Below, in pieces: positions 1 through 6,800 of a stretch of 7,187 nt of DNA. The first letter of the stretch is position 1. Every line of letters starts with the position of its first letter. A program made the translations under genes and the position numbers. This stretch comes from Spirochaetes bacterium ADurb.Bin110 (GTDB taxonomy: Bacteria; Spirochaetota; Spirochaetia; Treponematales; Rectinemataceae): contig MWDY01000054.1 in the NCBI GenBank assembly GCA_002070755.1, positions 1 through 7,187 on the forward strand. Direction: 5' to 3'. The notes beneath the pieces are model-generated. The model had not been told where the DNA came from. It worked only from the letters and a program-made list of their open reading frames with translations, and made no database searches.

Positions 1-94
1 GCGATAACGAGGTACATTTCCAAAACATTTGGTGGAATAGAAGCCTAGACTGACAAACCAGCGGCCTTGGGGAGCTGCCTTATGATTTGGACAC

Positions 95-475
95 TCAGGA
101 TTTGGGCAGAAAGAAAAAGAATGCATGCTTACCTCCGTACATTCTCTTTATCGCCCTCCTCCCTACATTTTGCTTCAACTTCTTATACAAGGTTCGTAGC
201 AGTAATGAAAGGGTCAGAACCACAAGCCCCCTTCCTGCATATCCAACAAGGATTAGCTTCTTATTCGATTTTCTGTCCGCAATCACACCAGCAGGTAAAG
301 AAAAAATCAAATTAGGCAGCACATTGATCAAAAAAAACAGCGACATCGATAAGGCGGATTTCGTGATATCGTACACCATCCAACCAAAGGCGATGGAGTC
401 AAGTGAGTCACCAAATCTCGATATGAGATTTGCAAGCTGAAAAAGAGTATATTTGCGATTGTTTTTGAGGATCAT
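95..475 (-). pseudogene. MFS transporter, N-terminal remnant (decayed)
   Basis: The 126-residue reading frame begins like a major facilitator exporter of the MFS_3 type. TM1 lies at about residues 10-35 (FQLANLISRFGDSLDSIAFG) and TM2 at about 42-65. The cytoplasmic TM2-TM3 signature follows at 63-73 (GVIADRKSNKK), then the start of TM3 (LVVLTLSLLL, about 84-93). After that the frame becomes strongly basic where TM4 should lie (about 96-116), ends in HAFFFFLP, which resembles the usual AFFxPA segment, and stops at residue 126. Family members have about 400 residues and 12 helices. I read the other two minus frames to base 1 and found no convincing continuation; one of them is also interrupted by a stop. 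A frameshift in the A-rich run near 108-120 is possible. There is no good ribosome site before the ATG. It diverges from the threonine-synthase-like gene. Confident as an MFS remnant; substrate unknown. Confidence 0.7.
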
Positions 476-527
476 TATGAATGAAGAGGCCTTATTGTCC
501 TCTGCTTTTTACATTTTTCTCTTCGCC

Positions 528-556
528 TTGTGTCTCCCTTATCAGGTTTGTATGAT
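528..556 (+). promoter_or_regulatory. Candidate sigma-70 promoter of the threonine-synthase-like gene
   Basis: TTGTGT (528-533) is followed after exactly 17 bases by TATGAT (551-556), which matches the -10 consensus at five of six positions. The -35 is weak, at three of six. Transcription would start near 563, giving a leader of about 47 bases before the TTG start at 610. It lies in the 134-base divergent region shared with the MFS remnant. Inferred from consensus only. Confidence 0.45.
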
Positions 557-609
557 ATATCCATGATAGCACATAGCCTCAATGTTGTATCTCCCGAGAG
601 GAATTACTA

Positions 610-1863
610 TTGAAACCTTATCTTATTTCCACGCTTTCCGGGATTACCTATCCTTATGAACGCCTTCAAGAGTTTGCTGAAAATGGCGAATCGCTCGAAG
701 TGGTGATACCCGACGTTGAGCATGCGCGGCCGATGAGTCTCCAGGGCGCTGGCGCTCAAGGTGTTGCTGCAGCGACCATGATGGCAGGTTTAGACATCTG
801 GCAGCGCTATGCCGATTTTCTGCCTTTTCAAAAAGCGCACCCTGAGCTTTCCTTAGGCGAAGGCATGACACCGCTTGTTTCCGCAGGTGCCAAGCTTTCA
901 GCATGGGCAGGGCTCGAGAATCTTCTTCTTAAGAACGAAACTGTAAATCCAACATGGAGCTTCAAGGATCGTGGCTCGCTTGCTTCTGTAATCATGGCGC
1001 TAGAACAAGGCGAACATGCAACTCCGACCATTTCGACAGGCAATATGGGGCAGTCTGTGGCAGCTTATGGTGCCCGAGCTGGCCTCAAGGTTTTCGTATT
1101 TTTGCCTGAATTCGCGCCACAGGAAAAAGTACTGGCTATAGCTATTCATGGTGCAACTGTGATTCGGGTTCATGGTGCTGAATACGGGGATATGAAGGAC
1201 AAAGTACTCGCGCTTGCTTCTGCAAGTGGCATTCGAATCACATCGGGCAATAATCCCATACGCGTGGAAGGCTATAAGACCGAAGCCTTTGAGCTTTTCG
1301 AACAGCTCCGTGGAGAAGTACCAGACTACATCGCCGTTCCCACAAGTGCCTGTGGCCATATCCGCGGAATCTTCAAAGGCTTCCGCGAGCTGCACGAAGC
1401 AGGCATCATCGACCGACTCCCAAAGATGATCGTCGTTCAAGCCGCAGCGAACAGCCCAATCGCGAGCGCAATAAAGTCAGGAAGTCGCACCATGATTCCA
1501 TTTCGCAATTTCACTACAATAGCAGAAGCTCTATCTTCAGGTAGACCACCTGGTGGAGATGAGATAATCGCCAAGGCCTACCAATATGGCTGGCTGGCCG
1601 AAGACGCTACCGAAGAAGAAATACTCGAAGCTCAGAAGCAACTAGCCTTTGCAGGCCTCTTTGTTGAACCAGCAAGCGCTACGACTCTTGCGGCCCTGAG
1701 AAAACTGCGCTCCTCGGGGACTATCGATCCCAAAGCGCGCGTGGTCGCGGTCCTGACTGGCTCAGGACTCAAGGATGTCGGAGTTGTATCCAGCCACAAG
1801 CTCCATATAGTCGATACAAATATAGAAGGGATCGAACAATACATTTCAGCTGAAAAACCTTGA
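610..1863 (+). CDS. Threonine-synthase-like PLP-dependent enzyme (fold type II)
   Basis: A cytoplasmic pyridoxal-phosphate enzyme of 417 residues, the usual length for the threonine synthase (ThrC) family, which converts O-phosphohomoserine to threonine. NPTWSFKDRGS (113-123) carries the Schiff-base lysine K119. STGNMGQS (142-149) matches the SxGNxG substrate/cofactor loop. PTSACGH (244-250) sits where the PLP-phosphate loop PVGNAGN is expected. VLTGSGLKD (381-389) is the typical C-terminal signature. The start is TTG with GAGAGG at 596-601, eight bases upstream; no better in-frame start is near. Residues 7-32 keep the outline of an N-terminal zinc ribbon (S-T-L-S-G-x-x-Y-P ... L-E-V-V), but all four expected cysteines are replaced, and C248 is the protein's only cysteine. 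The altered phosphate loop leaves the substrate open: threonine synthase is likeliest, another beta-replacing PLP enzyme is possible. No homoserine dehydrogenase or kinase gene is adjacent. The nitroreductase follows 57 bases downstream. Confidence 0.85.
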   Translation: MKPYLISTLSGITYPYERLQEFAENGESLEVVIPDVEHARPMSLQGAGAQGVAAATMMAGLDIWQRYADFLPFQKAHPELSLGEGMTPLVSAGAKLSAWAGLENLLLKNETVNPTWSFKDRGSLASVIMALEQGEHATPTISTGNMGQSVAAYGARAGLKVFVFLPEFAPQEKVLAIAIHGATVIRVHGAEYGDMKDKVLALASASGIRITSGNNPIRVEGYKTEAFELFEQLRGEVPDYIAVPTSACGHIRGIFKGFRELHEAGIIDRLPKMIVVQAAANSPIASAIKSGSRTMIPFRNFTTIAEALSSGRPPGGDEIIAKAYQYGWLAEDATEEEILEAQKQLAFAGLFVEPASATTLAALRKLRSSGTIDPKARVVAVLTGSGLKDVGVVSSHKLHIVDTNIEGIEQYISAEKP

Positions 1864-1889
1864 ATTAGAAAGCAGATAGAAGAATCATC

Positions 1890-1903
1890 AAACCGAGAGG
1901 TTT
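1890..1903 (+). promoter_or_regulatory. Small GNRA-tetraloop hairpin ahead of the nitroreductase ribosome site
   Basis: AAACC (1890-1894), GAGA (1895-1898) and GGTTT (1899-1903) form a perfect five-pair stem closed by a GNRA-type tetraloop. It ends six bases before the GGAGG ribosome site at 1910-1914. There is no U-tract, so it is not a terminator. It could affect stability or translation of the downstream cistron, but a five-pair stem can occur by chance. Confidence 0.25.
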
Positions 1904-1920
1904 CGATATGGAGGCATTTT

Positions 1921-2469
1921 ATGAAGGAAAAAGAATATTCGGGATTCCAGCGAAGTTCGACCGATCTTTTAGAGGTCATATTCAGCCGAAGAAGCATCCG
2001 AAAATACAAAGATAAGGAAATACCCGAAGAATTCCTCGAGACGCTCATCAAGGCTGGTTGCTGCGCACCCTCTGCTGTAAATAGGCACCCATGCCATTTC
2101 GTCATTTTGAGAGACAAGGAAACGCTGAAAGGCATAGCATCAATGGCTTTCTACGATAGAATGATAGCTTCCGCTGCCGCGTGCATCGTGATCTGCGGAG
2201 ACAAGGCTGCCCAAGGAACCGAAGAATTCCTCATCGAAGACTGTGCAGCAGCCACGGAGAATATACTTCTCGCCGCACATGGGATAGGGCTGGGCGGCGT
2301 ATGGTGTGGCGTTCTGCAGCGATCAGCTTTGCACGATCACCTTTGCAAGGCGCTTGCATTGCCTAACAAAGTGACCCCTCTGGCTATAATCGCGCTGGGA
2401 TTTCCAGATGAGTCGCCTCCTCTTAAAGAGCGCTACGATCCGCACAAGGTGCATTGGGAGAAGTGGTGA
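1921..2469 (+). CDS. Nitroreductase family protein (FMN-dependent, NAD(P)H)
   Basis: A 182-residue soluble flavoprotein of the nitroreductase superfamily. Such enzymes dimerise, bind FMN at the subunit interface and reduce nitroaromatics, quinones or similar substrates with NAD(P)H. Visible signatures are RRSIRKY (23-29, FMN phosphate contact), CAPSAVNRHP (48-57), EDCAAATENILLAAHGIGLG (106-125), GGVWCGV (125-131) and the terminal R-Y-x-P-H-K-V-H-W-E-K-W. The length fits the compact single-domain class. The ATG has GGAGG at 1910-1914, six bases upstream. It follows the threonine-synthase-like gene on the same strand after 57 bases with no terminator between, so co-transcription is likely. Eight cysteines are present, a fairly high count that fits an anaerobe, though this is only suggestive. 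The family assignment is firm; the physiological substrate cannot be read from sequence. Confidence 0.93.
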   Translation: MKEKEYSGFQRSSTDLLEVIFSRRSIRKYKDKEIPEEFLETLIKAGCCAPSAVNRHPCHFVILRDKETLKGIASMAFYDRMIASAAACIVICGDKAAQGTEEFLIEDCAAATENILLAAHGIGLGGVWCGVLQRSALHDHLCKALALPNKVTPLAIIALGFPDESPPLKERYDPHKVHWEKW

Positions 2470-2801
2470 AGAAAAGCTTATTTGTTCTAGCGATTATTGA
2501 TAATTAATTAGCCTATTATCATCTTCCTATGGCATAGGTGATCACTAGTATAGATCCATTTGTGACAATCCTATCTTTCCAAATTCACAAAAGGATACAT
2601 AGCGCTTATTGGGAAGCGCATATTCGAAATAATACAACTAATTATCTATACCGCAAATACAATTCGATTTTGAAAGAATCCTTAGACTATATCGACGGAA
2701 TCAGCTTAGTACCAAAACTCGAAAACGACTCTTCGAAAGTTGCGATTGCATATACAATTGCTTTTTGATAAAAGAGAATACCTGAACATCTTCTAGCAGC
2801 T
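2470..2801. other. Intergenic stretch, 332 bases, between convergent nitroreductase and msrA
   Basis: An A+T-rich stretch between two convergent genes. Just past the nitroreductase stop, TGATAAT (2498-2504) and ATTATCA (2515-2521) form a seven-pair A+T-rich stem with a ten-base loop. It has no T-tract, so it is at best a weak terminator. CCTATG (2526-2531) and CATAGG (2533-2538) form a tight palindrome around one central base. An open frame at 2538-2768 would encode 76 residues from a GTG, but the GTG lies at the edge of this palindrome, lacks a convincing ribosome site, and the product matches no family I know. I do not call it a gene. No terminator is clear for msrA at 2802. Confidence 0.5.
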
Positions 2802-3353
2802 TCATTCCAGAGGCTTAGTCACAAGGCTCAAGTCTACATGACAGTAGCCGCTAGGATTCTTCCGTAGGTAATTCTGATGATATTCTTCGGCTGGGTAGAA
2901 GGGCATGGCGGGCACAAGTTCGGTGACGATGGGCTTTGAGTAGCGTCCTTCCTCGGTGAGCTCGGCGATGATTTTCTCAGATATAGCGCGCTGCTCGTCG
3001 CTCTGATAGAAGATTATGGAACGATAATGCGTCCCAAAATCTGCGCCTTGGCGGTTACGCTGGGTAGGGTCGTGCATGCGGAAGAAGTGGCGCACAAGTT
3101 GGTCGTAGCTTATCTTGGCTGGGTCGAACTCGATGCGGAGCGATTCTGCGTGGCCGGTTGTGCCAGTGCAAACTTGCTCGTATGTGGGATTCGGGGTTGT
3201 GCCGCCGCAGTAGCCCACGATAGTCGAGAGCACACCAGGTAGGCGCCGGAAGTATTCTTCAGTACCCCAGAAACAGCCTGCAGCAAAGATAGCGGCCTGC
3301 CTCGTGTCAGTCTCAGCTTGAATAGGCGTATCCTGTGGACTAAATAAAGGCAT
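2802..3353 (-). CDS. msrA: Peptide methionine-S-sulfoxide reductase MsrA
   Basis: Reduces the S-epimer of methionine sulfoxide in oxidised proteins and in free methionine, usually recycled by thioredoxin; no signal peptide, so cytoplasmic. Numbered from the ATG, GCFWGTE (26-32) holds the catalytic cysteine C27. Other family signatures are GYCGG (48-52), TTGHAESLRIEFDP, FGTHYRSIIFY and FYPAEEYHQNYL. The tail NPSGYCHVDL contains C171, aligned with the first resolving cysteine of E. coli MsrA (C198). The second resolving cysteine is absent, as in many shorter MsrAs. The product is 183 residues, normal for a stand-alone MsrA. An in-frame TTG directly precedes the ATG (3354-3356). AGGGGG lies seven bases before the TTG and ten before the ATG, so either start is possible; I prefer ATG. 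No MsrB domain is fused and none is encoded nearby. The hydrolase lies upstream on the same strand, 289 bases away, so separate transcription is likely. Confidence 0.95.
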   Translation of the reverse strand: MPLFSPQDTPIQAETDTRQAAIFAAGCFWGTEEYFRRLPGVLSTIVGYCGGTTPNPTYEQVCTGTTGHAESLRIEFDPAKISYDQLVRHFFRMHDPTQRNRQGADFGTHYRSIIFYQSDEQRAISEKIIAELTEEGRYSKPIVTELVPAMPFYPAEEYHQNYLRKNPSGYCHVDLSLVTKPLE

Positions 3354-3426
3354 CAATGCGCTACCCCCTTATTCATATTTTTGCCTATAAATGGCTAACT
3401 CATTTATCTTTTAAGACATTCGGTTC

Positions 3427-3503
3427 ATCCCTAATTATCTTGCTATTTGTCCAAAATCCCGCCTATCCTTAATTATCTTGTCATCCAGTCTAAAATCCCG
3501 TCT
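3427..3503. repeat. Imperfect tandem repeat, two units of 38 and 39 bases
   Basis: Unit 1 is 3427-3464 and unit 2 is 3465-3503. Both begin ATCC, share the block TAATTATCTTG and end with AAAATCCCG plus two to three bases. By hand alignment 30 of 38 positions match, with one single-base gap. All eight mismatches are transitions (C/T or G/A). A third copy begins at 3504 (ATCCC) and is lost after a few bases. A more degenerate relative may lie before 3427 (TTATCTT at 3404-3410). The repeat sits between the end of the hydrolase gene and the leader of msrA. No function is assigned. Confidence 0.7.
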
Positions 3504-3642
3504 ATCCCATTGAAATCGAAAAATGTATTTTCATTGTATTCAAATAATCCAAAATAATGCTTTGCATTTAGAGCAATCTATGCATTCTCATCTCATGAGG
3601 ATCTGCGATCACCTCAACTGGCATGGTTGGAAGACCGGTTCT

Positions 3643-4557
3643 CTATTTCAAATGCTCTTCGAGCCAATCCTTCACATCTTGATGGACCTCATCGCGATTG
3701 ATCTCATTGAGCACCTCATGCCTTGCTCCGGGATATAGGATCATCTTTACATCCTTGATCCCCAATTCTTTGTATCTCTGAACCAGCGCCTTTACGCCAT
3801 CATTCGCCCCAACAGGATCCTTTTCCCCAGCAATAATAAGAATGGGAAGATTCTTTGGGATAAGTGCTTGATTCCTTGGGTCATAAAGCTCCCACAGGCC
3901 GCGAGCCATATCCAGCATCATACCATTGGAGAAGGCAAAACCACACCAAGGGTCATCAATGTACTTTTGAACTTCCGCCTCGTCGCGGCTGAGCCAATCA
4001 AAAGGAGTTTTGGTTGGTGCAAAGGCCGCATTGATGCTTTCGAATAGACCTGGGCCTTCAGGGTATTTGTCCCGTAACTCGCCTGCGGCAGCTTGCTCCA
4101 AGGCTGACTCTGCCTCTTTTGGAATGAAAGCCAGGCCAGTCGTTCCAGAAAGTATCGCACCTTTTAGATCGCTGCCCCACAATTCGATGAACCTCTGTGC
4201 GATGAATGAGCCCATACTGTGACCAAAGAAGAAAAGCGGCAAACCTGGATTCTCTTTTTTGATGATCTCTTTCAGCTCGTTTTCATCATTGACCATGCCG
4301 TTCCAGCTGTCGACTCCGCCAATTCCAGCTTTAGAGAGGTCCTTGGCTGTCTTTCCATGGCCACGATGATCATCTGCATAGACCGCATATCCAGCTTCAT
4401 TGAGATATTTTGCAAATCGCTCGTATCGCAGCGCGTGTTCCGCCATACCATGCGCTACTTGCACTACGGCTTTTGGCTTCTGGTCATCCGGTAGCCATTC
4501 ATAGACAAAAATCTCAAAACCATCGGGATCCGTGAATGTGAAAGTTCTTGTGCTCAT
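3643..4557 (-). CDS. Alpha/beta hydrolase, lysophospholipase/monoacylglycerol lipase type
   Basis: A 304-residue serine hydrolase of the Hydrolase_4 (lysophospholipase, PldB-like) group, which cleaves ester bonds in lysophospholipids, monoacylglycerols or small esters. The order is typical: HGMAEH (36-41) forms the oxyanion-hole segment, DDHRGHG (62-68) is the conserved strand-4 loop, and GHSMG (112-116) is the nucleophile elbow with S114. A cap region spans about 140-225. GEKDPVG (244-250) holds the catalytic acid D247 and GARHEVLNE (277-285) holds H280. All triad residues are present. An upstream ATG at 4584 would add nine residues including four arginines, but those codons are the ribosome site itself (AAGGAGGAGG). 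The ATG at 4557 is therefore the true start. No signal peptide is seen, so it is probably cytoplasmic. It reads toward msrA, separated by the tandem repeat. Its divergent upstream region contains the IS element. Confidence 0.92.
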   Translation of the reverse strand: MSTRTFTFTDPDGFEIFVYEWLPDDQKPKAVVQVAHGMAEHALRYERFAKYLNEAGYAVYADDHRGHGKTAKDLSKAGIGGVDSWNGMVNDENELKEIIKKENPGLPLFFFGHSMGSFIAQRFIELWGSDLKGAILSGTTGLAFIPKEAESALEQAAAGELRDKYPEGPGLFESINAAFAPTKTPFDWLSRDEAEVQKYIDDPWCGFAFSNGMMLDMARGLWELYDPRNQALIPKNLPILIIAGEKDPVGANDGVKALVQRYKELGIKDVKMILYPGARHEVLNEINRDEVHQDVKDWLEEHLK

Positions 4558-4883
4558 ACGCCTCCTCCTTATATTTGTATGCATTTGTATGCATTTGCGC
4601 TTTAATCATTGACTACGCAAAGAATACAAAACTTGGATTATAACGAATTTTCTATTTCTGGGTTCGCTCCAAAGGCGGACTCTTTTATTATACATCAGCC
4701 TGCAGCTCTATCAAGATATGTCCAATATGTGCAGATTTTTCCCTTAGATATTATTTACATAAGAATTGCCAAGAAAGGCTCTTATCTCGATACTTGACAG
4801 GTTAAGAAAAATGTCATGCAATTCTTTATCTTGACTTTGCCAGTTTGTTTTCTAATAAAGTGTTATAATCACTTATCGTATAA
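4558..4883. other. Intergenic stretch between the hydrolase and the insertion sequence
   Basis: About 325 A+T-rich bases without a credible gene. Nearest the hydrolase are its ribosome site (4561-4570) and the ATGCAT repeats. The far end carries rightward promoter-like elements at about 4794-4884. An open frame of 62 residues from a TTG at 4609 has no ribosome site and no recognisable sequence, so it is not called. The stretch looks like the left half of the original hydrolase/P1-peptidase divergent region, now split by the IS. Confidence 0.5.
4573..4600. repeat. Ten-base direct repeat with phased ATGCAT palindromes in the hydrolase leader
   Basis: ATTTGTATGC occurs at 4573-4582 and again at 4583-4592, followed by a partial third copy ATTTGCGC (4593-4600). 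This places two ATGCAT palindromes (4579-4584 and 4589-4594) exactly ten bases, about one helical turn, apart. They lie 22 to 37 bases upstream of the hydrolase start codon at 4557, just above its ribosome site, in the leader or promoter region. Helical phasing would suit a dimeric or cooperative regulator, or the array may be a slippage product. Confidence 0.6.
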
Positions 4884-4884
4884 T
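4831..4884 (+). promoter_or_regulatory. Rightward promoter-like elements at the left flank of the IS
   Basis: TTGACT (4831-4836) is followed after 16 bases by TAATAA (4853-4858). Two perfect TATAAT hexamers occur downstream at 4864-4869 and 4879-4884, but neither has a -35 at standard spacing. A further TTGACA lies at 4794-4799. Any rightward transcript would run antisense through the transposase gene. The elements could be relics of an older promoter for the gene now right of the IS, or A+T-rich coincidence. Confidence 0.25.
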
Positions 4885-4904
4885 GACTAGCGCACATCTA
4901 GTCA
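4884..4904 (-). terminator. Hairpin downstream of the transposase gene
   Basis: TGACTAG (4884-4890) and CTAGTCA (4898-4904) are perfect seven-base inverted arms around the loop CGCACAT. Read leftward, the stem begins about 25 bases after the transposase stop and is followed by TTATACG. That gives a moderate hairpin with a poor U-tract. It may end transposase transcription, block leftward read-through toward the hydrolase region, or belong to the IS terminus. CAGAT (4903-4907) and ATCTG (4913-4917) form a second, smaller stem beside it. Confidence 0.4.
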
Positions 4905-4928
4905 GATCATAAATCTGTAGTACGTATT

Positions 4929-6752
4929 CTACTTGCTGTGCTTTGTCTGGGCAAGTAGATGGCGAATCTCTTGTACGGTGAGCGACTGGCGAGAAAAATC
5001 AATCCCAAGGTCTTCTCCAATCGCCTCAAGGACTGCGTCATAGTAGTCAAACACATAGAGCTTCTCATCGATCCTTGTGCCACAAGCACTCGCGAGTGAC
5101 TCTTGAATCGCAGCTGAGGAATACTTCCATCCAACGCGATATTCTATAAGTCTAATAATAAGCAAACTAACAAAGCATATGAGGAAGTGTGCACGGATAT
5201 GGTTCTCGGTAGAGAGAAACACCGGCCGAGCCTTAAGTTCACTCTTTGTTACCTTGAAGGTTTCCTCAATACGCCATAAGCCCTTATAGATCTCAATAAT
5301 GTCATCGTCTGTGACCTTTCTATTGAGCTGGAAGAATCCGTCAGGAGTATAGCGGTACTCTGCCTTAAAGGGCTTTTCATCTTTCGCTCGTCCAATGACA
5401 TTAGTACAGATGACATAGTAGCCATCGAGCTTCTCATCCTCATCAATCCGACCCTCATCGAGCATCATCAGGTACTCGGTCTCGGGAAAACATTCCCTCG
5501 TTGTCTTATCGAAGGGTACTTTCTTTAGGTACTTTGCTGAGCCATAGGAGCTCGTCTTCGCATCCTTCGAGAGCGCATAGATCTGTCCAGCAGCTTTCTC
5601 GATGGCAAGTGCGCGTTCCCTACGAGTCCGCTGTGCATACTTTTCACTATAGATGACTATCTGACGCTCATTCACAATGCTCTTCGTGCGTCTTCCCTCA
5701 CTATCTGTAACCCATATCTCCCTAGGGCTATAGCGACTCTTATGTTTAGCTACAAGCTTTCCCTCACTATCGTAGACAGGACTATAGCCTTCTTCATCTA
5801 GAACATAGTCCTTAAAGGCCTTATCTGCTCCCCTAACCGAGTAGCTCATCACATAGCCATTATGCCCAAGCCGAATCTTCGCAATATTGTCTCCACTCAT
5901 CATCCCTTTATCAGCAACAATAATAAGGTGGTGCAAGCCAAAATCGACTACCGTGTCATCAAGCATAGAGGGTGGTGTCTTAGAGTCATTGCTGTTGCCA
6001 CGGTAGAGCTCATAGGAGACAGGTAAGCCTTGCGCATCCAAAAAGAGTCCCATCTGGACTATTGGATTAGGCCTATGCTCCTTTGAGACTCCCTTCGCCC
6101 GAAGACTATCGGCCTCATCGATCTCAAAGTAGTAGTTAGTCACATCGTAGTAGAGTAGAAGCGTATCGCTTTTGTAGTTGGCCTTCATTTGTTCATGCAG
6201 GTGCTCTAAGAGTGCCGGCCGCCACTCAAGGAAGTAGTCAAGCGAGCGATACACCTCATTTTGGGAATAATTGGTATTTTCAAAGAATATCCCCCTATTC
6301 TCCCATGCACCGCGCTTAGAATCAGGATAGAGTGCGCGATTAAAGATGAGCATCTTAAAGATGGAGTTGAGGTTTGCCTTAAACTTCTTATAGCGCTGGT
6401 GGTTATTGAGAAACACATCGATTCTCATCTCATGATAGAGTTTTGAGAGTGCGGCATAACCTAAGTTCTTGCGAGCTACTCCATCAGGGCTAAGATTCTC
6501 GTATTTAGTAAGGCTCGCATTTGGGTCTAATTGCAATAGCCGTGTCGCCTCTTTTGCTTTCTTCTCTAGAGTCATTTGCTTCGCGACTTCTTTGAAATGC
6601 GCTATTGGGTCTGGATAGATCTTCTCTAGCTCATCGAGATAGCCCAGGTTTTGGATCATGCGTTTCTTCGACTTGCCATTAAGGCGATAAGCCTCGACTA
6701 TTTTGAGAATCGTACGACCGCTTTTCTTCTCATAGATAGTTCCCAAGAACAT
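4929..6752 (-). CDS. IS1634-family DDE transposase (IS4 superfamily)
   Basis: The 607-residue transposase cuts and joins DNA at the ends of its own IS. The catalytic residues are in order: D203 in YYDVTNYYFE (201-210), D281 in VADKGMM (279-285), and E496 in YKGLWRIEETFKVTK (489-503). The last region fits the IS4-type Y-x2-R-x3-E-x6-K signature as Y489...E496...K503, with leucine (L492) in place of the arginine. About 215 residues separate D281 and E496, consistent with the beta-rich insertion domain of IS4-type enzymes. The basic N-terminal region (1-70) resembles IS1634 relatives (SGRTILKIVE, then NLGYLDELEKIYPDPIAHF). AGGAGGG (6757-6763) lies four bases before the ATG. There is no internal stop or frameshift, so the enzyme is probably active. 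It reads away from the P1 peptidase gene and toward the hydrolase. Confidence 0.95.
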   Translation of the reverse strand: MFLGTIYEKKSGRTILKIVEAYRLNGKSKKRMIQNLGYLDELEKIYPDPIAHFKEVAKQMTLEKKAKEATRLLQLDPNASLTKYENLSPDGVARKNLGYAALSKLYHEMRIDVFLNNHQRYKKFKANLNSIFKMLIFNRALYPDSKRGAWENRGIFFENTNYSQNEVYRSLDYFLEWRPALLEHLHEQMKANYKSDTLLLYYDVTNYYFEIDEADSLRAKGVSKEHRPNPIVQMGLFLDAQGLPVSYELYRGNSNDSKTPPSMLDDTVVDFGLHHLIIVADKGMMSGDNIAKIRLGHNGYVMSYSVRGADKAFKDYVLDEEGYSPVYDSEGKLVAKHKSRYSPREIWVTDSEGRRTKSIVNERQIVIYSEKYAQRTRRERALAIEKAAGQIYALSKDAKTSSYGSAKYLKKVPFDKTTRECFPETEYLMMLDEGRIDEDEKLDGYYVICTNVIGRAKDEKPFKAEYRYTPDGFFQLNRKVTDDDIIEIYKGLWRIEETFKVTKSELKARPVFLSTENHIRAHFLICFVSLLIIRLIEYRVGWKYSSAAIQESLASACGTRIDEKLYVFDYYDAVLEAIGEDLGIDFSRQSLTVQEIRHLLAQTKHSK

Positions 6753-6771
6753 AGAACCCTCCTATGAGAAG

Positions 6772-6800
6772 AGTATAGCACAATTCTAATCGGCCCACAA
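6772..6800 (-). promoter_or_regulatory. Candidate transposase promoter
   Basis: Read leftward, TTGTGG (6795-6800) is followed after 17 bases by TATACT (6772-6777), which matches the -10 consensus at five of six positions. The -10 begins about 20 bases upstream of the ATG, leaving a very short leader that contains the AGGAGGG ribosome site. The -35 lies within a ten-base direct repeat of CGGCCCA (6791-6797 and 6801-6807). Confidence 0.5.

Noticed and set aside
1000..1440. 146-residue minus-strand frame
   Set aside because: It is fully antisense to the threonine-synthase-like gene, whose catalytic motifs are clear, and shows no domain of its own.
1632..2135. 167-residue minus-strand frame spanning the junction of the two rightward genes
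   Set aside because: It overlaps conserved coding sequence of both genes on the opposite strand and encodes nothing recognisable.
2498..2521. Terminator after the nitroreductase
   Set aside because: The seven-pair stem is almost entirely A+T with a ten-base loop and no T-tract, so it is too weak to call.
2538..2768. 76-residue open frame from a GTG in the nitroreductase/msrA gap
   Set aside because: The start lies at the edge of a palindrome with no convincing ribosome site, the composition matches the A+T-rich intergenic background, and no family is recognisable.
3427..3503. Possible CRISPR array
   Set aside because: The two repeat units are directly adjacent with no spacer, are only about 79 percent identical, and no cas gene is present.
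3615..3629. Hairpin after the hydrolase stop as a terminator
   Set aside because: Only four base pairs (CAAC/GTTG) and no T-tract on the leftward strand.
3523..3738. 71-residue plus-strand frame at the 3' end of the hydrolase gene
   Set aside because: About half lies antisense to the hydrolase C-terminus; no ribosome site and no family resemblance.
4558..4584. Upstream ATG at 4584 as the hydrolase start
   Set aside because: The extra residues, including RRRR, are encoded by the ribosome site AAGGAGGAGG itself, which serves the ATG at 4557.
4609..4797. 62-residue open frame from a TTG left of the IS
   Set aside because: No ribosome site, no recognisable motif, and A+T-rich intergenic composition.
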